From Pedococcus bigeumensis (GTDB lineage Bacteria; Actinomycetota; Actinomycetes; Actinomycetales; Dermatophilaceae), in the NCBI RefSeq assembly GCF_006438965.1, contig NZ_RCZM01000001.1:683097-747096 (forward strand): DNA of 64,000 bases, given 5' to 3'. The notes under the pieces were generated by a model. It ran no database searches. It was not told the DNA's origin and was given only the letters and a program-made list of their open reading frames with translations. This document shows positions 51,581 to 60,505 of this stretch, piece by piece. Positions within the stretch are counted from its first letter, which is position 1. Each line of letters starts with the position of its first letter. Made by a program: the position numbers and the translations under genes.

Positions 51581-54500
51581 TTAGCCCAGCCACCCCACGA
51601 CGTCCAGGATGACGTCGGCGGACCGCAGGCTGTACACGTTGACCTTGCCGTCGCTGCCGATACGGGCAATCACCTGGTTGGAGACCGTCTGAGCGTCGGT
51701 GTAGTTCAGGTTCGACGCCGTGGGCAGAGCGTTCCCGCTCGGGAAGACGGTCGCATACCCGCTACCGCCCGGTGCCACGATCGTGACGTTGAGGATCACA
51801 CCCGCCGCAGTGCTCGGTATGCCGGCCCTGCCGCGGATCTGGAACGACCTGATGCTGCCTGCACCGAGCCGTGGCCCCTCCGCGCCGCGCGTGTCGGCGA
51901 TCCGGGTCGGGGTGACGGTGCTCATCCGGGTACCCGGAGCCGGGTCACCGGCCAGGTACCAACCCACGACGTCCATGAGCAGGTGTGTGCTCCCAGCCGA
52001 GTTGAAGACCGTCACGTCGCCACCAGTGCCGAGCGGCATGGTCACGAGGTTGGGCACGGTCGCGTTCGGCTTGAAGTTCAGGCTGCTGGCCGTCGGCCGG
52101 GTGCCGCCCGCGGGGTAGACCGTGAAGTAGCCCTCCTTGGTGGGGGACACGGCCGTGACGTTCATGACGACGGCCTTGGCATCGGCCGGGACGCCGCCGA
52201 GGCCGGCGACCTCCATCACGCGTGCCTCGCCACCCGCGAGGGGCTTGGCCGGTTGGCCACCGCCACCACGGGTGTCAGCGATACGCGTCGGGGAGCCCGC
52301 CGGGGTGTATCGGGTACCGCGAGGCAGGGTGCCGTTGGAGTAGTAGCCCACCACGTCGAGGATCACGTGGGTCGAGCCGCGGTTGTTGTACATCGAGATA
52401 CGACCGGAGGCGTCGACCGGAACGGTTGCGTGGTTCGCCACCGTCTGCCCCGCCACGAAGTTGAGCGCCGAGACGGTCGGCTTGGTCGTGCCGGCCGGCC
52501 ACAGCGTCAGGTAGGACGCCTTGGTCGGCCCGGTGACGGTGGCGTTCAGCACCACGGCCGAGACGCCGGTCGTCGGCACTCCACTTGCGCCACCGACGAC
52601 CGAGACCGCTCGGCTCTGGCCCTCACCCAGTGGGAAGTTCTGGCTGCGGGTGTCGAGGACGCGGTAGGGAGCAACGGCCGTGAGCTCGCCAGAGGTGCTG
52701 CGGTCGCGCGTGAAGGACCCACGGACCGAGGTCGCCAACGCGGCGCCCGCCGAGTCGAGGGCCGTGACCCGCCAGTAGATGGTGCCGTTGGGCCACGCCG
52801 GGCTCAGCTGCCCAGGCGCCCAGGACGTCATGTCCGTCGTCACGTTCTCGATCAGGCCCGAGAAGGTGTCGCTCGAGCTTGCCTCCACCTTGTACCGCGT
52901 GGCGCCGGGGACGGTGGTCCAGGAGAACAGCAGGGAGGCATTGCTCACGGTGGAGCCCTGCGTCGGGTTCACCAGGACTGGCTTGGCCGCCTGCACCGTG
53001 AAGGTCGACAGCGCCGTGTTGACCTCCGCGGACCAGGAGCCGGCAAGGCCGTTGGGGTCGATGCGACGGACTCGCCAGCCGTACTGGCCGGCAGTCAGGG
53101 GCGTGACCGGGATGGCGCTGGTCGACCGGGTCGTGATGGAGGCGACCCGGTTGGTCGGCGAAAGGGCATCGCCGGGGTTCTTGTAGATCTCCACCTCGTA
53201 CTGACCCGAGTAGGCCATCGCGTCCCACTCCAACAGTGGTGCCGAGGCGACGATCGTGTTGGCCGTCGGCGTCAGCCCTGTCGGTGCGGCCAGCTTCTTC
53301 GAGAACGTGATCGGCGTGCTGAAGGTCAGCGGGTTGCTGCTGTTGTCGAACGCCTGGACCCGCCAGTACAACGGGCCGTCGGGATAGGTCTTCAGGTCGG
53401 CTGTGTACTCGGTCGAGTCGACCTTGGGACTGGTCTCGATGACGTTGGTGAAGTTCTCCGTCGTGGAGACCTGGACCTGGTACCAGGCGGCCTCCTGGGT
53501 GACTCCCTTGACCTGGTTGGCGAACAGGTAGTCCTTCCAAGCGAAGCGGACCTCACCGGTGGTCTCCTGGTAGCCGCTGACGGGGGACTCCGTGGTGACC
53601 GCTACCGACTGCTTGCGGAACGCCCGGGCGTCAGGGAAGACCGTGCTGTCGAAGGTGCCGCACTCGGCCGGGCTGTAGCAGGACCGCACATACCAGTAGG
53701 TGGCCTGGCCGGCCTGGCTGTCCGGCAGGGACTCGGCGGGCGTGAACTGCGTGTGATCGGTCCGGAACTCGTGGGTGATGTTGGTGAAGTCAGGGTCGGT
53801 GGCGAGGTACAGGATGTACAACCCGGCCCCGGGGACGGGGTTCCACTTGAAGGTGGGGGTGTCGTACTCCACGGACGTGCACGAGTTGAGGGGGCAGTTC
53901 GTGGGGGCGGTGAGCGTGGCTCCGGGGAGCGTCTGGATGTGGAAGGTGCCCAGCGGCGAGTCAACGCTGCCGGCGGTGGTGTTCGCGCGGACGAAGTAGT
54001 CGTAGTCGCCCGTCGACAGCAGGCGACCAAGGGGTGAGGTCAGGCTTCCCGTGTAGGCATAGGCGGTCGCGTTGGTTCCCGTGGCCGTCACTGCCGAGAA
54101 GGAGTTCGCGCCGTGGCGGGAGAAGTAGACCTGGTAGGTCGTGGCGTTGGTGACAGCCGGCCACGTCATCAGCGGGGGGAGGTACGCCGCGATCGCCGTG
54201 GTCGTCACGGGCGAGGGAGAGGACGCGACGCCGGTCGGGCGGTTCCACGTGAAGGTGCGCCAGCCACCGAGCGGGATCCGGGTGGGCTGCCCGTCGTTGA
54301 AGTTGGAGTTGTTGTTGTCCTCCAGGCCCTGGACGGTCCACTGCCACTCAGAGCACTTGGAATCGAGGATCTCAGGCACGTAGGTCGTGTTGTAGGTGTA
54401 GGCGGTGACCGTGGCGCAGGTGACGTTCGGCGGCGGGTTGATCGCCTGGAGGGTGACCTTGTACAGGGCGATGTTGGTCGCGCCGTTCCACTTGAGAATG

Positions 54501-55951
54501 GGCACGGTCACCGTCTGTCCGTTCGCGGGACTGAGGGTGGTGAGGCCAGGCTGCTCGTACAGGAAGGACCGCCCAGTCGTGAACTGGCCGTTGGTCGCCG
54601 GCGACTCAGGGCCGTCGAGGGCGCGGACCTGCCAGTAGGCCACGACCCCGGGGCGCACGATCAGCTCGCCGAGGGCGTTCTTCGGCTGGCACGTGGTGCT
54701 CGTGTTCGGCAGGACCCGCCAGAACGGGGTGAGGGTGGTGTGGTTGGTGAAGCAGCTCGCGACGCGGTCAGGGGAGAACGCGCTGTCGGAGCTGAACCGC
54801 ACCTCGTAGTTCGAGGCCCCTCGTTGCGGGGTCCACGACAGTCGCGGCTCGGTCAGGTTGTAGTTCTGGTCGGTCGGGGCGATCAGGGTGACCTGCGGGC
54901 TGGGGCTCGGCGCCGTGAGCGTGCCGTTGGGCAGGGCGACCTCGTCCGTCGAGGTGGCTGGCCAGGATCGCGTGAAGGTCCAGGTCGCAGACCAGGGCCC
55001 GGGCTCGGCCGTCTGGGCGGTGCTCATCGCACGGACCCGCCAGTAGTACGCGCCGGCAGGGAAGTTGAGAGCATCGGCGGCCGTGATGTCGTTGTCGGAG
55101 AACCGGGTCGACACCACCTTGCGGCCACGGGTGTTGTCCGCCCCGCGGACGACAGGGTTGTTGAAGTTCGCGTCCGGGCTGACCTGGATCTCGTAGTAGG
55201 CAGCCCCGGCCATGGGTGCCCAGTCGAGGGTCACCTCTTCGATCGACGGGGTGTTGGTGCTCGGCGGCGACACGAGGGTCACGGGTACCGCGCCCCACGC
55301 CATGCTGTAGGACCGGGGGGTCGACCACTGCGAGTAGACGCTGGTGCTGCTCTTGGCCCGGACCCGCCACCAGAAGGTGTTGCCGAAGACCGGCGGGGTG
55401 GTGGGGGCGTAGCTGAGGTTCGTGGTCGCGATGGGCGCGGGGGCACCCACGAAGAGGGCGTCGTCGTCGATCTGGATCTCGTAGCCCTTGGCGCCGGCCA
55501 GTGCGTTCCACTGGAAGAACAGCGGGTCTGCCGGGTAGACCAACGAGGCCCCGTCGACGGGCGAGACCGCGGCGGGTGCGTTGCGCGGCTCCTTGGTGAA
55601 GGTCGACTGGGCGAAGGGCCCGGAGGCGTTCGCGCCGTCACTGGCGCGGACCCGCCAGTAGTAGTCGCCGACGGGAAGGTCGTTCGGGGGAGTGGCCTTG
55701 GTGTTCGCGGTCGTCTGGGTGAACGACAGGGTGCCGGAGAAGTCGCTGTTCGGCGAAACCTGCACGTCGTACTTCACCGCACCGCTCGTGGCGTTCCACC
55801 CGAGAACGGGGTTGTCGGGGTTCGACGCTCCCGCCGCCGGCGTGGTGATCGCAGGGGCTGCAGGCGCAGCACTGGCCGGCGAGATCGGCCCCAGTGGTGT
55901 CAGCAGCGCTGCCAAGAGCCCTGCAATGACGACGGACGCGAACTTGCGCAT
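51581..55951 (-). CDS. Large secreted protein with multiple fibronectin-III-like repeats and three 'DTR...DVVGW' modules
   Basis: The 1456-residue exported protein has a signal peptide MRKFASVVIAGLLAALLTPL with a cut near ASAAPAAP. From about 40 to 1090, beta repeats of about 100 residues each carry 'P-x-L-x-W-x-x-x-x-G-A-x-x-Y-x-V-x-V/I' and 'YYWRVRA', as in fibronectin type III or related Ig-like folds; I count roughly ten. The last 370 residues are three modules that open RVLDTRS or RIADTRG and end VILDVVGYY, LLMDVVGWY and VILDVVGWLG. The same modules begin the 738-residue protein at 20.9-23.2 kb. No sorting signal is visible, so attachment may be non-covalent. GGGGAAA lies before the ATG. 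Function is unknown; an adhesin or matrix role is the best guess. Confidence 0.72.
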   Translation of the reverse strand: MRKFASVVIAGLLAALLTPLGPISPASAAPAAPAITTPAAGASNPDNPVLGWNATSGAVKYDVQVSPNSDFSGTLSFTQTTANTKATPPNDLPVGDYYWRVRASDGANASGPFAQSTFTKEPRNAPAAVSPVDGASLVYPADPLFFQWNALAGAKGYEIQIDDDALFVGAPAPIATTNLSYAPTTPPVFGNTFWWRVRAKSSTSVYSQWSTPRSYSMAWGAVPVTLVSPPSTNTPSIEEVTLDWAPMAGAAYYEIQVSPDANFNNPVVRGADNTRGRKVVSTRFSDNDITAADALNFPAGAYYWRVRAMSTAQTAEPGPWSATWTFTRSWPATSTDEVALPNGTLTAPSPSPQVTLIAPTDQNYNLTEPRLSWTPQRGASNYEVRFSSDSAFSPDRVASCFTNHTTLTPFWRVLPNTSTTCQPKNALGELIVRPGVVAYWQVRALDGPESPATNGQFTTGRSFLYEQPGLTTLSPANGQTVTVPILKWNGATNIALYKVTLQAINPPPNVTCATVTAYTYNTTYVPEILDSKCSEWQWTVQGLEDNNNSNFNDGQPTRIPLGGWRTFTWNRPTGVASSPSPVTTTAIAAYLPPLMTWPAVTNATTYQVYFSRHGANSFSAVTATGTNATAYAYTGSLTSPLGRLLSTGDYDYFVRANTTAGSVDSPLGTFHIQTLPGATLTAPTNCPLNSCTSVEYDTPTFKWNPVPGAGLYILYLATDPDFTNITHEFRTDHTQFTPAESLPDSQAGQATYWYVRSCYSPAECGTFDSTVFPDARAFRKQSVAVTTESPVSGYQETTGEVRFAWKDYLFANQVKGVTQEAAWYQVQVSTTENFTNVIETSPKVDSTEYTADLKTYPDGPLYWRVQAFDNSSNPLTFSTPITFSKKLAAPTGLTPTANTIVASAPLLEWDAMAYSGQYEVEIYKNPGDALSPTNRVASITTRSTSAIPVTPLTAGQYGWRVRRIDPNGLAGSWSAEVNTALSTFTVQAAKPVLVNPTQGSTVSNASLLFSWTTVPGATRYKVEASSSDTFSGLIENVTTDMTSWAPGQLSPAWPNGTIYWRVTALDSAGAALATSVRGSFTRDRSTSGELTAVAPYRVLDTRSQNFPLGEGQSRAVSVVGGASGVPTTGVSAVVLNATVTGPTKASYLTLWPAGTTKPTVSALNFVAGQTVANHATVPVDASGRISMYNNRGSTHVILDVVGYYSNGTLPRGTRYTPAGSPTRIADTRGGGGQPAKPLAGGEARVMEVAGLGGVPADAKAVVMNVTAVSPTKEGYFTVYPAGGTRPTASSLNFKPNATVPNLVTMPLGTGGDVTVFNSAGSTHLLMDVVGWYLAGDPAPGTRMSTVTPTRIADTRGAEGPRLGAGSIRSFQIRGRAGIPSTAAGVILNVTIVAPGGSGYATVFPSGNALPTASNLNYTDAQTVSNQVIARIGSDGKVNVYSLRSADVILDVVGWLG

Positions 55952-56052
55952 GAATTTCCCCTGCCAGACGGCCACATTCGATAAGTGCGCAAGCAGGCCG
56001 CTAAGGCCAGCGCAGCCGCAAGGCTGGCACCTCCTCCCCACGCGCGCGTTCA

Positions 56053-56110
56053 AGCGGACATTTCGTGTCCGAACTCGTGGTCTGGCATCAGCCGTTCGGC
56101 TGATGCCAGA
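56053..56110. repeat. Two perfect inverted repeats in the divergent gap before ftsK
   Basis: CGGACA/TGTCCG (56053-56058 and 56064-56069, loop TTTCG) is followed by GGTCTGGCATCAGCC / GGCTGATGCCAGACC (56077-56091 and 56096-56110, loop GTTC). The second is a 15-bp perfect stem. They lie between the divergent secreted-protein and ftsK genes. Either an operator pair or part of a structured leader of the secreted-protein gene is possible. The neighbouring 55981-56030 also folds (CAGCC/GGCTG). Confidence 0.65.
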
Positions 56111-56210
56111 CCGATGGCGCAGCCGGCGTCCGGCCAGCCACCCCGGCCATGGGCAGGACTTTGCCAGCGGTGATACGCGTGTGACGCGTGTTTCCGGTGT
56201 GACCTTCGCG

Positions 56211-56223
56211 TAGCCTGCGGAGC
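56211..56223 (+). promoter_or_regulatory. Leaderless -10 element of ftsK
   Basis: TAGCCT at 56211-56216 is seven bases before the ATG at 56224. Confidence 0.5.
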
Positions 56224-58986
56224 ATGGCGACACGTCCGTCCTCTTCGCGAGGATCAAGCGCAGGGACTCGATCCAACGCGGGGACGCGCTCCTCCGGTGG
56301 CCGGGGCACTGCAACCCGCCCGGCCAACCGCAAGAGCAGCGCACCCCGCAAGTCCCCCGCACGCGGCAAGACCAGCGGGGGTGGGCTGCCGCTGCCCGTG
56401 CGCGCCGTCAAGGGCACCTGGATGGGCATGGCCCACGTCGCCGGCGGAGCGGTCCGCAGGGTCGGTAGCAGCGCTCGGGACCTCGAGCCGGAGCACCGCC
56501 GCGACGGGATCGGCTTCTCGCTCATCGGCCTGTCGATCGTGGTCGCCGCCCGTGAGTGGTGGGCCTTCGATGGTGCGATCGGCGACGTGATCCACGCGAT
56601 CGTGGCGGGCACCTTCGGCGTCGTCGCGTATGCCGTGCCGCTGGCCCTCCTCTTCCTGGGCATCCGGTTCCTGCGCGCACCGCAGGAGGACTCGGCGAAC
56701 TCGCGCATCGGGGTCGGCCTCGGTGCGCTGGCCTTCGCCGCCTCCGGTCTGGCCCACGTGGCTGCGGGGGTCCCGACCCCTCCCGGGGGTGCTGACGCGA
56801 TGCGAGCTGGCGGCGGCATCATCGGCTTCCTCGCCTCCAGCCCGCTGGAGGCTGCGGTCTCCGTCTATGGCACCGTGCCGATCCTGCTGATGCTCGGTTT
56901 CTTCGGCCTCCTCGTGATGACCGCGACGCCGGTCCACATGATCCCGACCCGCCTGGCAGAGCTGCGCGACCACCTCCTGCACCGGGGGTCCGTCGACACC
57001 GAGACCGACCCGCTCGCCGTGGCCGCCGAGGAGAAGCCGAAGCGACGTCGCCGGGTGATCGATCCCGAGGGCCCGCTCGAGGGCGACGAGGCCTTCGAAC
57101 AAGCCGCCCTGGTCGCGCCCGACGGTCGTCGGTTCCGCCCCGGCGAGAAGCGCCCGACCTCGCCCGGCGTGCTGGCTCCCTCGGCGACCGGTGAGCCGAC
57201 CGCATCGACCGCCCCGGTCAGGGGTCCGGCCATCGAGGTCAAGGCTGCTCTCGAAGCGCCTCCCACGACCCCGCTTCCGCAGCGCGTCGAACAGCTGGCC
57301 CTGGCCGGCGACATCACCTACACGTTGCCTGACAACGCACTCCTCGAGCCAGGCTCGCCGCACAAGACCCGCAGTGCCGCCAACGACCGTGTCGTCGAGT
57401 CACTCACCGAGGTGCTCGACCAGTTCGAGATCGACGCGCAGGTCACCGGCTTCTCGCGTGGTCCGACCGTGACCCGCTACGAGGTCGAGCTCGGCCCCGG
57501 CATCAAGGTCGAGCGAGTCACTGCCCTGTCCAAGAACATCGCGTATGCCGTCGCGTCGGCCGACGTCCGCATCCTGTCCCCGATCCCGGGCAAGAAGGCG
57601 ATCGGCATCGAGATCCCGAACGCAGACCGCGAGAAGGTCAGCCTCGGAGACGTGCTGCGCAGCCAGGCGGCGCGCGGCAACGAGCACCCGATGGTCATGG
57701 GCGTCGGCAAGGACGTCGAGGGCGGCTATGTCATCGCGAACCTCGCCAAGATGCCGCACCTGCTCGTGGCCGGCGCCACCGGCGCTGGCAAGTCCAGCTT
57801 CGTGAACTCGATGATCACCTCGATCCTGATGCGGGCGACGCCCGACGAGGTGCGCATGGTCCTGGTCGACCCCAAGCGAGTGGAGCTCACGGCATACGAG
57901 GGGATCCCGCACCTCATCACCCCCATCATCACGAACCCCAAGAAAGCCGCCGAGGCGCTGGCCTGGGTGGTGCGCGAGATGGACACCCGCTACGACGACC
58001 TCGCGCAGTTCGGGTTCAAGCACATCGACGACTTCAACAAGGCGGTCAAGGCCGGCAAGGTCAAGCCGCTGCCGGGCTCGGAGCGGGTCATCCACCCGTA
58101 CCCGTACCTGCTGGTGATCGTCGACGAGCTCGCCGACCTGATGATGGTCGCCCCCCGCGACGTCGAGGAGTCGATCGTCCGTATCACCCAGCTCGCCCGC
58201 GCGGCCGGCATCCACCTGGTGCTGGCTACCCAGCGACCGTCGGTCGACGTCGTCACGGGTCTGATCAAGGCCAACGTGCCGTCGCGGATGGCGTTCGCAA
58301 CCTCGTCGCTGGCCGACAGCCGGGTGGTGCTCGACCAGCCGGGCGCCGAGAAGCTGATCGGCCAGGGCGACGCGCTGTTCCTGCCGATGGGGTCCTCCAA
58401 GACGATGCGCGTCCAGGGGGCCTGGGTCACCGAGTCCGAGATCCAGCAGGTCGTCAAGCACGTGACCGGCCAGCTCAAGCCGAGCTACCGCGAGGACGTC
58501 ACTGTCGTCGCGACCAAGAAGCAGGTCGACGACGACATCGGCGACGACCTCGAGCTGCTGCTCCAGGCAACTGAGCTCGTCGTCACGACCCAGTTCGGCT
58601 CGACCTCGATGCTGCAGCGCAAGCTGCGGGTCGGGTTTGCCAAGGCCGGGCGGCTGATGGACCTGCTGGAGTCCCGCGGCGTGGTGGGGCCGTCTGAGGG
58701 CTCCAAGGCGCGTGACGTCCTGATCAAGCTCGACGACCTGCCGATGACGCTGGCGCTGATGCGCGGCGACGAGGTGGCCGAGATCGAGCCGGTCTTCGAC
58801 GGAGAGGCGGCAGGTGCGGCCGACGCCGGCGTCGAGCACACCGACGAGGTCGTCATGCCGGCCGGCTACAGACCTGGGTACGCCCCGGACTCGCGCTATG
58901 ACAACGACCCGGTGGCCAGGGGCCTGGCCGGTCGGGAAGAGGTCGAGGCGTCCGTGGACGCGTGGGACCTCACCGGCCGCGAGTGA
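56224..58986 (+). CDS. ftsK: DNA translocase FtsK/SpoIIIE family
   Basis: The 920-residue septal motor pumps chromosome ends out of the closing septum. A basic Ser/Arg/Gly-rich start (1-65) is followed by four transmembrane helices (about 95-240) and a linker. The alpha/beta RecA-like motor has Walker A GATGAGKS at 517-524 and Walker B LLVIVDELADLMM. The C-terminal gamma domain (about 790-850) includes QRKLRVGFAKAGRLMDLLES. After it come about 55 extra residues. It is leaderless and diverges from the large secreted-protein gene. Its order ahead of rimO is conserved in actinobacteria. Confidence 0.95.
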   Translation: MATRPSSSRGSSAGTRSNAGTRSSGGRGTATRPANRKSSAPRKSPARGKTSGGGLPLPVRAVKGTWMGMAHVAGGAVRRVGSSARDLEPEHRRDGIGFSLIGLSIVVAAREWWAFDGAIGDVIHAIVAGTFGVVAYAVPLALLFLGIRFLRAPQEDSANSRIGVGLGALAFAASGLAHVAAGVPTPPGGADAMRAGGGIIGFLASSPLEAAVSVYGTVPILLMLGFFGLLVMTATPVHMIPTRLAELRDHLLHRGSVDTETDPLAVAAEEKPKRRRRVIDPEGPLEGDEAFEQAALVAPDGRRFRPGEKRPTSPGVLAPSATGEPTASTAPVRGPAIEVKAALEAPPTTPLPQRVEQLALAGDITYTLPDNALLEPGSPHKTRSAANDRVVESLTEVLDQFEIDAQVTGFSRGPTVTRYEVELGPGIKVERVTALSKNIAYAVASADVRILSPIPGKKAIGIEIPNADREKVSLGDVLRSQAARGNEHPMVMGVGKDVEGGYVIANLAKMPHLLVAGATGAGKSSFVNSMITSILMRATPDEVRMVLVDPKRVELTAYEGIPHLITPIITNPKKAAEALAWVVREMDTRYDDLAQFGFKHIDDFNKAVKAGKVKPLPGSERVIHPYPYLLVIVDELADLMMVAPRDVEESIVRITQLARAAGIHLVLATQRPSVDVVTGLIKANVPSRMAFATSSLADSRVVLDQPGAEKLIGQGDALFLPMGSSKTMRVQGAWVTESEIQQVVKHVTGQLKPSYREDVTVVATKKQVDDDIGDDLELLLQATELVVTTQFGSTSMLQRKLRVGFAKAGRLMDLLESRGVVGPSEGSKARDVLIKLDDLPMTLALMRGDEVAEIEPVFDGEAAGAADAGVEHTDEVVMPAGYRPGYAPDSRYDNDPVARGLAGREEVEASVDAWDLTGRE

Positions 58987-59043
58987 CCCCTCGGGACTGA
59001 CCTGCCTCGGACGAGGACGGGTGGTGGGGTCGACAAACGCTGA

Positions 59044-59084
59044 GACAGGGGACACGGGATGAAATAGATCGCGTGTCCCCTGTC
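59044..59084 (+). promoter_or_regulatory. Hairpin with two-codon mini-ORF before the MFS pump gene
   Basis: GACAGGGGACACG (59044-59056) and its exact complement (59072-59084) form a 13-bp stem with a 15-base loop. The loop holds ATG-AAA-TAG (59059-59067). The stem ends 11 bases before the GTG of the Bcr/CflA-type gene, so it could control translation of the pump, or terminate ftsK. Which one is open. Confidence 0.55.
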
Positions 59085-59095
59085 GTTGCGCAAGG

Positions 59096-60418
59096 GTGAC
59101 TGCCGCCCCCGAGACCCTCACTGACGCCACCGCTGCGACTCCCACCAACACCCCGACGCACCGCACCACCGCGACGCCGACCAGCGACCGACCCGTCGTC
59201 AGGACGCCCGACGCACCGGACGCCCCCACGGGGCGTTCCTACGTCCGCTTCGTCCTCGTCCTCGGCGCACTGATCGCGATCGGCCCGCTGACCATCGACA
59301 CCTACCTGCCCGCTCTGCCGTCCATCACTCGCGACCTTGCGGCGTCGGAGTCGGCTGTTCAGGGCACCCTGACCGGCATCCTGCTCGGGATGGGCCTCGG
59401 CCAGCTGCTCGTCGGCCCCCTCGCGGATGCCGTCGGTCGCCGCCGCCCGCTGATCGCCGGACTTGCCCTGCACATTGCGGCCTCGGTGTTCTGCGCGTTC
59501 GCCCCGACCATCGAGCTGCTCACCGTCGGACGCGTGATCCAGGGTCTCGGCAACGCGGCGGTCGCCGTCGTCTCCATGGCGATGGTGCGCGACCTGTTCG
59601 CGGGGTCGGCTGCAGCGACGATGCTGTCCCGCCTGATGCTCGTGATGGGGCTGGCGCCGGTGCTGGCTCCGACCCTCGGTGGCTTCATCCTCCAGCTCAC
59701 CTCGTGGCGTGGCGTGTTCGTCATCCTCGCGGTCGCGGGCACGTTGATGGTGACGCTGGCGAGTCTGGCCCTGCGCGAGACGCTCCCGGTCGAGCGTCGG
59801 CGGGCCCTGGCCCTCCGGCCGGTGCTCAGTACATACGGCATGCTGCTGCGCGACCGAACCTTCGTCGGGCTCGTCCTCATCAGCGGCCTGATGTTCGCCA
59901 CCCTGTTCTCCTACATCGGCGGCTCGTCGTTCGTGCTGCAGGACATCTATGGCCTCAGCGTCACCCAGTTCGGGCTGGCTTTCGGTCTCAACTCGCTGGG
60001 CTTCCTCACCGGTTCGCAGCTGAACCCGTTCCTGCTCAAGCGGTTCGCGCCGCGCCAGCTGGTCCGGGCGGGCGTGTCGATCGGTGCCGTGGCCGCGTTG
60101 GTTCTCCTGGCGTCGGCAGCCACCGGCATCGGTGGGCTGACCATGATCCTCGTGCCGCTGTGGTTCCTGCTGTTCGCGTGCGGCCTGACCCTGCCGAACA
60201 CCCCCGCGTTGGCGCTGACTCGTCACGGTGAGGCCGCCGGCACCGCCGCCGCGCTGCTCGGGGCGTCGCAGTTCGTCATCGGTGGTGCGGCCGCTCCGCT
60301 CATCGGCGCAATGGGTTCGGACTCGGCAGTGCCGATGGCGCTGGTCATGGCGGTCACCGCCAGCCTCGCCGCCGTGGTCGCCGCGCGCACCCTTCGGGTC
60401 GAGGTCGTCACCGCCTGA
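59096..60418 (+). CDS. Bcr/CflA-type MFS drug-resistance transporter
   Basis: The 440-residue protein has a hydrophilic Thr/Pro-rich N-terminal extension of about 45 residues and then 12 membrane segments. The family hallmark is in the first half: LTIDTYLPALPSITRDLAAS, LGQLLVGPLADAVGRRRPLI (loop 2-3 with the D and RR) and RVIQGLGNAAVAVVSMAMVR, all typical of Bcr/CflA efflux pumps for bicyclomycin, chloramphenicol or other drugs. The GTG start has only a weak AAGG close before it, and a hairpin covers the region upstream, so regulation may act on translation. No regulator gene is adjacent. Confidence 0.85.
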   Translation: MTAAPETLTDATAATPTNTPTHRTTATPTSDRPVVRTPDAPDAPTGRSYVRFVLVLGALIAIGPLTIDTYLPALPSITRDLAASESAVQGTLTGILLGMGLGQLLVGPLADAVGRRRPLIAGLALHIAASVFCAFAPTIELLTVGRVIQGLGNAAVAVVSMAMVRDLFAGSAAATMLSRLMLVMGLAPVLAPTLGGFILQLTSWRGVFVILAVAGTLMVTLASLALRETLPVERRRALALRPVLSTYGMLLRDRTFVGLVLISGLMFATLFSYIGGSSFVLQDIYGLSVTQFGLAFGLNSLGFLTGSQLNPFLLKRFAPRQLVRAGVSIGAVAALVLLASAATGIGGLTMILVPLWFLLFACGLTLPNTPALALTRHGEAAGTAAALLGASQFVIGGAAAPLIGAMGSDSAVPMALVMAVTASLAAVVAARTLRVEVVTA

Positions 60419-60492
60419 CGCGGCACGACGCCGGCCACCCGGCATACCCCGCGCCTGCTGTCGCAACGCGCGGGTGGTGTGCGGCGCACCCC

Positions 60493-60505
60493 TAGGGTGT
60501 TCGTC
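60493..60505 (+). promoter_or_regulatory. Leaderless -10 element of the channel gene
   Basis: TAGGGT at 60493-60498 is seven bases before the ATG at 60506. Confidence 0.5.

Noticed and set aside
55981-56076. A c-di-GMP or c-di-AMP riboswitch before the large secreted protein
   Set aside because: Neither strand shows the conserved core of those classes, only generic GC hairpins. I kept it as an unidentified structured region.
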